From assembly GCA_022728415.1 (NCBI GenBank), contig JAIJJM010000110.1, forward strand, positions 1-7,052: 7,052 nucleotides of DNA, read 5' to 3'. The number at the start of each line of letters is the position of its first letter. The stretch's first letter is position 1. This DNA comes from Collinsella sp. GTDB lineage: Bacteria; Actinomycetota; Coriobacteriia; Coriobacteriales; Coriobacteriaceae. Under the pieces are notes generated by a model. The model saw nothing but the letters and a program-made list of their open reading frames with translations. It had not been told where the DNA came from and did no database searches. Positions 1-4,970 of this stretch are shown piece by piece. A program made the position numbers and the translations under genes.

Positions 1-33
1 GAAAACTATGATGGTGAAATTCCGCTTTTTTAA
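1..33 (+). CDS. Possible 3' end of an upstream gene (partial)
   Basis: Frame 1 is open from the window edge to a TAA at 31-33 and reads ENYDGEIPLF. The remaining bases before the lipoprotein gene do not give a convincing gene. Ten codons are too few to identify a family, and the reading could be chance. An overlapping 62-codon ORF in another frame (8-196) has no ribosome-binding site and runs into the inverted repeat, so I do not believe it. Confidence 0.22.
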   Translation, partial: ENYDGEIPLF

Positions 34-160
34 GTGTAACAATTCCAGTTTTAAAATTGAGAACGATGTTGGCAAGCCTCGAGGTGTCATCGGCGATGGA
101 CACGCGCTTCGTGCTCTTCTATATGGCAACCTTAGCTCTCAGCTAATGAATTCAAGTTTA

Positions 161-214
161 ATCCTTCCTACGATGTGCTGTGTGCCGGCACGGTAGCCGG
201 ATCGTAGGAAGGAT
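161..214 (+). promoter_or_regulatory. Perfect 14-bp inverted repeat that buries the lipoprotein gene's ribosome-binding site
   Basis: The left arm (161-174, ATCCTTCCTACGAT) and right arm (201-214, ATCGTAGGAAGGAT) are exact reverse complements with a 26-nt spacer. The spacer holds a second stem, CCGGC (185-189) with GCCGG (196-200), which abuts the right arm so the two helices could stack. It also contains the 10-bp palindrome GTGCCGGCAC (182-191). The right arm contains AGGAAGG (206-212), the only plausible ribosome-binding site for the gene starting at 217 or 220. In RNA the fold would therefore block translation until opened by a ligand, protein, temperature or translation. It lacks a U-run, so it is not a standard terminator. 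A TTTAAT -10-like word (157-162) overlaps the left arm. If that is the true promoter, the repeat acts as a DNA operator instead. A second weak -10-like word, TAAAAT (52-57), would place the whole hairpin in the leader. Confidence 0.6.
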
Positions 215-216
215 GC

Positions 217-762
217 ATGATGAAAAAGCTCGAAAACGAAGTGCTGCTGAGCCGTCGCGCTGCACTTGGCGCATTCGCCACCGTCGCCATGGGGACTGCC
301 GTTCTTCTTGCCGGTTGTGGTAGCGATAAGGCGACCGTCACCGAGGACGCTGGCGATGGCGACAAGAAGGAAGAGGCGAAGAAGGAAGAACAGTCTACGA
401 CTGACCTGGCGGTTGGTGCGACGGTGACCACGGCTGCCGGTCTTTCCGTCGTTGTCGATTCCGTCCAGCCCGGCCTCACAAATTATGACGGTTCGACCAT
501 GACGGGCATTCACGTCACGTACGTCAACAATGGCGATGAGGGCGCAGATTACAACATCTACGACTGGAAGGGCGAGGACGCCAACGGCGCTCAGCAGAAT
601 CAGGGTTACTACAGCGAGGGCTCCGATGAGCTGCAGTCTGGTACTCTTGCCGCTGGTGGCTCTGTGGCGGGCAATATCTACTTTGATGGCGATATCAAGA
701 AGGCACTGTATTTTGCCAACATGTTTGATAAGTCTGCCACTGCAAGCTGGGTGTTGGCCTAG
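217..762 (+). CDS. Secreted lipoprotein with a DUF4352-like (Ig-like) domain
   Basis: This 181-residue protein is predicted to be anchored to the outside of the cytoplasmic membrane. Residues 1-34 form a lipoprotein signal: a charged N-terminus, an SRRAAL stretch (12-17), a hydrophobic segment (about 17-31) and a lipobox LAGC with the lipid-modified cysteine at C34. The twin arginines suggest possible Tat export, but the motif is incomplete. Residues 35-62 are a charged, flexible linker rich in Asp, Glu and Lys. Residues about 65-165 resemble the DUF4352/telokin-like beta-sandwich found in many Gram-positive lipoproteins (VGATVTTAAGLSVVVDSV, then GIHVTYVNNG, then LQSGTLAAGGSVAGNIYF). The function of that domain is not established; ligand or protein binding outside the cell is a guess. 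Two ATGs (217, 220) are possible starts; 220 has the better spacing (7 nt) from AGGAAGG. The HTH gene follows 39 nt downstream with no terminator between, so co-transcription is likely. Confidence 0.85.
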   Translation: MMKKLENEVLLSRRAALGAFATVAMGTAVLLAGCGSDKATVTEDAGDGDKKEEAKKEEQSTTDLAVGATVTTAAGLSVVVDSVQPGLTNYDGSTMTGIHVTYVNNGDEGADYNIYDWKGEDANGAQQNQGYYSEGSDELQSGTLAAGGSVAGNIYFDGDIKKALYFANMFDKSATASWVLA

Positions 763-801
763 CATGTCGCTACCGTTGCGCCGTATGGGAGGTGAGGTCG
801 T

Positions 802-1224
802 ATGCCCGATAAAAAGCTGACTGACGAGTTACTCAATGAGCTTCTCGACGCGCCAAACATCGATGGCTATATCAAGGAGCACGACTTTGCCACCCCGTCG
901 CTTTCGGACTACCTGAAGCAGCTGCTGCAGGAAAAGGGCTTGGAGCGCTCGCGCGTGGTTCGTATGGCCGATCTCAATGAGACCTTTGGCTATCAGATCT
1001 TTACCGGTGCGCGTCATCCGAGTCGCAATAAGGTGCTGCAGATTGCCTTCGCCATGGCGCTAACGCTCAAGGAGACCAACCGCGCCTTGACGGCGGCGGG
1101 TGCCAACATCCTCAATTGTAAGGACCGTCGCGATGCGATCATCATCTTCTGTATCGATCGCGGGTGCAGCCTCCAAAAGGTCAACGAGGAGCTGTATCGC
1201 TTTGGCGAGGAGACGGTGAGTTAG
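802..1224 (+). CDS. Small helix-turn-helix (XRE-like) protein
   Basis: This 140-residue soluble protein has no signal peptide or membrane segment. Residues about 34-100 follow the XRE/Cro pattern: a first helix (SDYLKQLLQEKG), a turn and helix pair (ERSRVVRMADLNETFGYQIFTG), then PSRNKVLQIAFAMALTLKETNRALTAAG, typical of the later helices. The N-terminal 33 residues and the C-terminal part (about 105-140, with KDRRDAIIIFCIDRG and the end YRFGEETV) are outside the HTH and look like a family-specific conserved region. The start is firm: GGAGGTGA (788-795), an exact match to the 16S anti-SD, lies 6 nt before the ATG. It sits between the lipoprotein and the kinase. From memory, relatives of this protein occur beside similar kinases in Clostridia and Coriobacteriia, so it may be the kinase's target or partner rather than a classical repressor. 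DNA binding is inferred from the fold only. Confidence 0.75.
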   Translation: MPDKKLTDELLNELLDAPNIDGYIKEHDFATPSLSDYLKQLLQEKGLERSRVVRMADLNETFGYQIFTGARHPSRNKVLQIAFAMALTLKETNRALTAAGANILNCKDRRDAIIIFCIDRGCSLQKVNEELYRFGEETVS

Positions 1225-1309
1225 CGGCTGATATCTGAGTCGGCGGAGCTGTCGAACAACGATGCAAACGAACGGGGCGCGGATGCCATGGGGTGTCTGC
1301 GCCCTGCGC

Positions 1310-1315
1310 TATGAT
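1310..1315 (+). promoter_or_regulatory. Candidate -10 element (TATGAT) for the kinase gene
   Basis: TATGAT differs from TATAAT at one position. Transcription starting about 7 nt downstream would begin at or next to the ATG at 1323, giving a leaderless message. No convincing -35 hexamer is present at 16-18 nt upstream. A 6-bp inverted repeat, GGGCGC (1275-1280) with GCGCCC (1299-1304), lies just upstream. The element could be chance, as ATGATG also creates it. Confidence 0.3.
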
Positions 1316-1322
1316 GGAGGCT

Positions 1323-2702
1323 ATGGATACTCAGACCCCAACATATTCCAATGACGAGCTGACCGCAGCGCTTGCCGAGCACCTGGCGTCGCTCGATCGT
1401 GACGACAGCTATCGCGTGGAGCGTGTACTTAAGCGCTCGTCCGTTGAAACAACCGAGCTTGTGTACTTTGAAGGAACCGGCGGTGGTTCGCTCGGCCCCT
1501 TTGTCCGTAAACGCATCGATGCTTCGGCTCAAATCGGCGGGGCATACGAGCGTCTGTTTGCCGCACAGCGGGCAGGTAGGCGTTTTGAGCACCTGCCCAG
1601 AATCGTCGATTGTCGTCGTGCGGGCGACGAGCTCAACGTGGTTATGGAATACATCGAAGGGGAGACACTCGGGGCGCTGGTGGACCGTCTGGGAGCCACC
1701 CCCGATTATGCGCACGAATTGTATCCTGCCCTATGCGATGCTGTGGGCGAGCTCCACGCCGGTTTTGCGATGGCGGGGGAGACGTCGGCGCCGGTGATCC
1801 ATCGCGACCTCAAGCCGTCGAATATCATCGTGACAGGTGCCAACTATACGCCTGATGACGGTCTGACGTTTTCGTCGCTGGTGATTATCGACTTGGGGAT
1901 CGCGCGCGTATGGCGCGATGGCGCCGATGCCGACACCGTCAAGTTTGGGACACGGCCCTATGCGCCGCCCGAGCAGTATGGGTTTGGGCAGACGAGCGTG
2001 CGCAGCGACGTCTACGCACTTGGCGCCCTGTTGTTCTTCTGCTTGACGGGAGTCGACCCTAAACCAGGGCTCGACATGCGCGAGCAATGCGAGGCGCGCG
2101 GCATTCCCACTTCACTTGCCGATGCCGTCTGCATGTCGATGGCGCTCGACCCGGCCAAGCGTTTTGCGAGTGCGGAAGCGTTGGGACGGGCGACGCGCGC
2201 GGCATACGATCTGAGTCGCCCCGTGCGGCCTTCTGCGCCTGCGCCTGTCCGTACTCCGGCCTCGGAGACAGTGTTGGCGTCCCAAGGGCTCCAGAAACCC
2301 GCAGGGCTTCCTAGCCCTGCCGCCTCCGCTGCATGCGGTCTGCTCTCTCGCGTTCCGGAGTCTCTGGGGCGCATTTGGAATACGCTCGTCTGCTTCTCGC
2401 TGCTTGTGTTCTTTGCCGGTAGCCACTTTGCCGTCTTTCACCCCACGGGAGCAAACCAAAGCTACCCGACGTGGCTTCTCATAATCGAGTATTTTTTCTT
2501 TGTCGATGGCCTTATGGTGCTTATGCATTTTGCGCTGCTCGATAAGCGCCGTCTTCGTCGGCGATTCGCATTGCTCGACAGCTATCGCGGCAAGAAGCTC
2601 ACGAAGCTCTTGCTCAAGGCATTGGGTGTGCTGCTCCTATGCATGATCGTCATAGTCGCGGTTGCCAATGCGACCGGCGTCGTCGATACCTCCGCTACCT
2701 AA
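1323..2702 (+). CDS. Membrane-anchored Ser/Thr protein kinase
   Basis: This 459-residue Hanks-type kinase has its catalytic domain (about 30-295) in the cytoplasm, followed by a proline/alanine-rich linker (about 299-340) and three membrane segments (about 355-373, 383-403, 431-451). Visible kinase features are the ATP-binding lysine K63 in FVRKRID, a likely alpha-C glutamate E76, the catalytic loop HRDLKPSN (160-167, with D162, K164 and N167), the metal-binding DLG (190-192, in place of DFG), the activation-segment end GTRPYAPPEQ (209-218) and the structural aspartate D229. The catalytic residues are intact, so activity is expected. The glycine-rich ATP loop is not canonical: the corresponding stretch (about 35-60) reads VLKRSSVETTELVYFEG and lacks GxGxxG. 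There are no PASTA or other extracellular sensor domains; only short loops face outward. The start is uncertain. In-frame GTG 1293 and ATG 1311, 1314 and 1323 exist, and GGAGG (1316-1320) is only 2 nt from 1323. I chose 1323 because the upstream codons look like leader. Confidence 0.88.
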   Translation: MDTQTPTYSNDELTAALAEHLASLDRDDSYRVERVLKRSSVETTELVYFEGTGGGSLGPFVRKRIDASAQIGGAYERLFAAQRAGRRFEHLPRIVDCRRAGDELNVVMEYIEGETLGALVDRLGATPDYAHELYPALCDAVGELHAGFAMAGETSAPVIHRDLKPSNIIVTGANYTPDDGLTFSSLVIIDLGIARVWRDGADADTVKFGTRPYAPPEQYGFGQTSVRSDVYALGALLFFCLTGVDPKPGLDMREQCEARGIPTSLADAVCMSMALDPAKRFASAEALGRATRAAYDLSRPVRPSAPAPVRTPASETVLASQGLQKPAGLPSPAASAACGLLSRVPESLGRIWNTLVCFSLLVFFAGSHFAVFHPTGANQSYPTWLLIIEYFFFVDGLMVLMHFALLDKRRLRRRFALLDSYRGKKLTKLLLKALGVLLLCMIVIVAVANATGVVDTSAT

Positions 2703-2706
2703 AAGG

Positions 2707-2729
2707 AAAGGGCCCCATTGGGGCCCTTT
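2707..2729. terminator. Bidirectional intrinsic terminator between convergent genes
   Basis: AAAGGGCCCC (2707-2716) pairs perfectly with GGGGCCCTTT (2720-2729) around an ATT loop, a 10-bp GC-rich stem. It lies 4 nt after the kinase stop and 19 nt beyond the hydrolase stop on the other strand. Read on the minus strand, the stem is followed by a T-rich run (TTTCCTTTT). On the plus strand the T-run is only TTT. It probably serves both genes and works better for the minus-strand one. Confidence 0.85.
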
Positions 2730-2748
2730 GCAGTTGAGGCTTGCGAGC

Positions 2749-3882
2749 CTAAATGCGGTTCATCTGGGAAGCGACCTTGTTGTACCAGTCCTGCCACGTG
2801 GGCGGGCAGTACTTCTTGGCGGCTGCCGGGGTAAGCGTGGAGCCATAGTTGGCACCCAGGTAGGCAACGTGGGCGGAGACAGCCTCGCTCCAGCTGCCAA
2901 AGCTACGCCAACCACCGCCGCGGGCACTCCAGCCCCAAGCGTTATAGGAGCCGGCGCAATAGAGGCCCTTGCTGCTCTCGATGCAGGCGATGGCGGGGGA
3001 CCAACGGGGATCGACGCCGGTATTCCAGGCGGCGACGGCAAAGTTATAGCCCTGACCTGCCATGGGGGAACCGGCGAGGTAGTTGTCGATGCGGCTCGTC
3101 CACTCGTTAATGAACGAGTCGTAATCGGAATTGCCGGTATTGGAGTTGCTCGGCGTAGTGTCGATGGTGGTGTTGGCGTTATTTGCTTGGCTATTGGAGT
3201 TATTGCCACTCACGCCGGTACCCGAGAGCTTCTCGGCGGCAGCGGCTTTGTCGGCTTCGAGCTTAGCCAGTTCGGCGGCATTTTCCTGCTCGGCCTTCGC
3301 TTGCGCCTCGTTGCGGAGCTGCTGTGCCTGCGCCAGCGCATCCTCGGCATTCTTTTGCTCGCCCTCGAGCTGAGACTTGGCCTGTTCGAGCTCGGTTTTG
3401 TTCTGCTCGAGCTCGGTCTGCATCTTGTTAAGCTCTTCGATCTCGTCGACGCTCGAGCTTGTAATCTGGTTGGTGTATTTGCAGGTGGTGATAAAGTCAC
3501 CCAAGCTCTGCGTGTTCACCAGGAAGCTCACGATGGGGCTGGTGCCCTTCTGGTACTTATACAGATCGCGCATGGCGGAGCTCGCCTTGGCCTGCTGCTC
3601 GGGTAGCTCGGCCTCAATCTTATCGATGTTCGCCTCATTGGAGTCGATCTGCTTTTGCAGATCCTCGAGCTTGGTTCGGGCGTCGTTGTAGGCGCTCGTA
3701 GCGTCCTCGATTTTCTTTTGGGCGGCGGAAAGCTGATCCTGCGTTGCCTGCGAGGCGGCATAGGCCGCGACGGGGGAGAGCATCGGCGTGGCCGTCAGCG
3801 CGACGGCGAGCGCGGCGCTCGTGATGATACGAGCCGGCTTCGACGCGACGAGCGCTGCGGTGCGATGGTTCGAATGCTGCAT
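2749..3882 (-). CDS. Secreted cell-wall hydrolase: PcsB/CwlO-like coiled coil plus lysozyme-like domain
   Basis: This 377-residue protein is predicted to be exported and to cut peptidoglycan. A Sec signal peptide spans about 1-42 (hydrophobic 19-40, cleavage near AYA). Two long heptad-like stretches (about 44-110 and 143-218, rich in Ala, Glu, Gln and Lys) flank a non-coiled insert, LYKYQKGTSPIVSFLVNTQS and onward (107-140), of the kind seen in PcsB and CwlO-type N-termini. A Ser/Asn/Thr-rich linker (221-252) leads to a C-terminal domain (253-377) resembling lysozyme/glucosaminidase folds, with GVDPRWSPAIACIESSKG, SYNAWGW and KYCPP. E302 is the likely catalytic acid; C300 and C309 could form a disulfide. 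By analogy with PcsB, FtsEX may control it during cell separation (inference). The start is ATG 3882 because AGAGGG (3893 to 3888 on this strand) lies 5 nt upstream; the open frame extends to a TTG at 3897 without support. Confidence 0.85.
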   Translation of the reverse strand: MQHSNHRTAALVASKPARIITSAALAVALTATPMLSPVAAYAASQATQDQLSAAQKKIEDATSAYNDARTKLEDLQKQIDSNEANIDKIEAELPEQQAKASSAMRDLYKYQKGTSPIVSFLVNTQSLGDFITTCKYTNQITSSSVDEIEELNKMQTELEQNKTELEQAKSQLEGEQKNAEDALAQAQQLRNEAQAKAEQENAAELAKLEADKAAAAEKLSGTGVSGNNSNSQANNANTTIDTTPSNSNTGNSDYDSFINEWTSRIDNYLAGSPMAGQGYNFAVAAWNTGVDPRWSPAIACIESSKGLYCAGSYNAWGWSARGGGWRSFGSWSEAVSAHVAYLGANYGSTLTPAAAKKYCPPTWQDWYNKVASQMNRI

Positions 3883-3925
3883 CCAGTCCCTCTGCAATCA
3901 ATCGTAGGTTAATTGGTCGAGGTGT

Positions 3926-3931
3926 ATTCTA
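3926..3931 (-). promoter_or_regulatory. Candidate -10 element (TAGAAT) for the hydrolase gene
   Basis: On the minus strand TAGAAT would place the transcript start near 3919, giving a leader of about 37 nt before the ATG at 3882. The -35 position (about 3948-3956) falls on the edge of the palindrome cluster and has no good TTGACA match, which would suit an activator-dependent or repressor-covered promoter. The ligase gene on the other side of the window has the same TAGAAT word. Confidence 0.4.
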
Positions 3932-3947
3932 CTACTGCTTTCGACCT

Positions 3948-3990
3948 CAACTTGAACCTTAAAGGTTCTAAAGGGTCAAGTTGAACTTGA
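3948..3990. repeat. Cluster of nested palindromes upstream of the hydrolase gene
   Basis: Two perfect 7-bp palindromes with a 1-nt centre stand 7 nt apart: GAACCTT-A-AAGGTTC (3954-3968) and TCAAGTT-G-AACTTGA (3976-3990). In addition CAACTTGA (3948-3955) pairs with TCAAGTTG (3976-3983). The word AGTTGAACT (3979-3987) recurs inverted at 4039-4047. The cluster begins about 17 nt upstream of the candidate -10 of the hydrolase, a usual place for regulator sites. No known family operator can be named with confidence. The rest of 3883-4117 holds an 8-bp palindrome TAACGTTA (4049-4056) and a TGTAAAA/TTTTACA repeat (4086-4092, 4110-4116) beside the MOSC gene stop, which is too AT-rich for a clear terminator. 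Confidence 0.55.
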
Positions 3991-4117
3991 GGCTTTGGCC
4001 TTGACCTGCGGGAACGGTGAATTGTTGAGAAACCATAGAGTTCAACTTTAACGTTACGGGGGCCTGTTTGAGAGGAGTTTAGGGCTGTAAAAGCTATCTC
4101 AACGTGGGGTTTTACAA

Positions 4118-4750
4118 CTACAGCGTGCCCTCCTGACGAGCCTGCTCAATCTCTTCGAGCGCCTCGGCGGGGGTGAACGAACAGGAGCCGTCGCCGAGTT
4201 TGACTACCTGGATATCGTCGCCGGTATGGACCTCTCCGCCCTTTAGGACCACGCCAAAAATGCCCTCCTGGGGAAAGATGCAGTCGCCGGCGAGATAGTA
4301 GATGGCACAGCGTGTGTGGCAGACCTTGCCGATCTGACTGATTTCGACAAGCACCTCGCTGCCAAGCTTGAGCTGCGTGCCCAAGGGGAGCGAGAGCAGG
4401 TTGATGCCCCGGGTTGTGAAGTTCTCTCCAAAGTCACCCTCGTGTACGTCGAGCCCGCGTGCCTGCGCCGTCTGGATGGACTCCGCGGCTAAAAAAGAGA
4501 CCTGGCGGTGCCAATGTCCGGCGTGCGCATCGGTAGCGAGGCCAAATTGCTCGATGACGGTGTCGCGTCCATCGGCGACGGGCGACTTGCGAGTGCCTTT
4601 GTGCTCCGACGTGTTGATTGAGACGATACGAGCAGGCCCGTTGTAAGCATCGTTTGCGGTGCGTAGGGGAGCTGCCGTCCGGGCACGATCCGCAAGTTCG
4701 CGCTTGGCGGCGTCAATGATGGGGTTGTTGATCGGATGAGCCTGGGGCAC
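4118..4750 (-). CDS. MOSC-domain protein
   Basis: This 210-residue cytoplasmic protein carries a MOSC domain, the fold shared with the C-terminus of molybdenum-cofactor sulfurases and with YiiM/YuaD-type proteins. The domain spans about 40-183: an opening RIVSINTSEHKGTRK, the DAHAGHWHRQVSFLA stretch (74-88), GDFGENFTTRGINL (105-118), and IGKVCHTRCAIYY (140-152) with conserved C144, the usual sulfur-carrying residue. Members handle sulfur or metal-sulfur transfer, or reduce N-hydroxylated substrates together with the molybdenum cofactor; the exact substrate here is unknown. The first 38 residues are an extension with no recognisable domain. The start is GTG 4750, supported by AAAGG (4761 to 4757 on this strand) 6 nt upstream; there is no later ATG near the domain start. 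No molybdenum-cofactor gene is seen next to it in the window. Confidence 0.85.
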   Translation of the reverse strand: MPQAHPINNPIIDAAKRELADRARTAAPLRTANDAYNGPARIVSINTSEHKGTRKSPVADGRDTVIEQFGLATDAHAGHWHRQVSFLAAESIQTAQARGLDVHEGDFGENFTTRGINLLSLPLGTQLKLGSEVLVEISQIGKVCHTRCAIYYLAGDCIFPQEGIFGVVLKGGEVHTGDDIQVVKLGDGSCSFTPAEALEEIEQARQEGTL

Positions 4751-4774
4751 GGTGCACCTTTCGACGGGGCGGGC

Positions 4775-4818
4775 AACATGTTGAATCCTACAACAATGGT
4801 AGGTTCATTGCCCATTGT
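4775..4818. repeat. Short inverted repeats in the divergent intergenic region
   Basis: Between the MOSC start and the ligase gene lie AACATGTT (4775-4782), CCTAC/GTAGG (4787-4791, 4799-4803), and ACAATGG/CCATTGT (4793-4799, 4812-4818). They overlap, so only one pairing can form at a time. They occupy the likely promoter area of the MOSC gene, and one or more could be regulator sites. The repeats are short and some may be chance. Confidence 0.3.
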
Positions 4819-4884
4819 CATACAACGGTGAGCGCCGCCTTCGTGCTGGACGATTGCGTCGATTGCCATAGATACGGTGGAGCT

Positions 4885-4914
4885 TTGGGCGCCGGCGGCT
4901 TGGCACGCTAGAAT
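4885..4914 (+). promoter_or_regulatory. Candidate promoter of the D-aspartate-ligase-like gene
   Basis: TAGAAT (4909-4914) is a good -10 word. TTGGGC (4885-4890), 18 nt upstream, matches only the first three bases of the -35 consensus. A transcript would start near 4921, leaving about 50 nt of leader. Confidence 0.35.
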
Positions 4915-4970
4915 AAATCAGTTGCGCAAAGACCGCCCGTTGTGTGGGCAGTTCATGATAGGAAGTTTCC

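Noticed and set aside
8..196. 62-codon plus-strand ORF before the lipoprotein
   Set aside because: It has no ribosome-binding site and no recognisable protein pattern, and it ends inside the spacer of the inverted repeat.
161..214. The 14-bp inverted repeat as terminator or insertion-sequence end
   Set aside because: No T-run follows either arm, there is no transposase, and no flanking target duplication is seen. Its overlap with the SD fits regulation better.
139..765. 208-codon minus-strand open frame opposite the lipoprotein
   Set aside because: It spans the whole lipoprotein gene and the inverted repeat, lacks a supported start and has a low-complexity translation. The plus-strand lipobox and domain are convincing.
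2662..3606. 314-codon open frame on the plus strand opposite the hydrolase
   Set aside because: It starts inside the kinase gene, runs through the terminator hairpin and covers the hydrolase. The Gly/Leu/Val-rich translation has no domain and no ribosome-binding site.
3882..3897. Hydrolase start at TTG 3897
   Set aside because: AGAGGG sits 5 nt before ATG 3882 and lies between the two candidate starts; the extra five residues have no support.
4086..4116. TGTAAAA/TTTTACA repeat as the MOSC gene terminator
   Set aside because: The stem is AT-rich with a 17-nt loop and no proper T-run after it, so intrinsic termination is not convincing.
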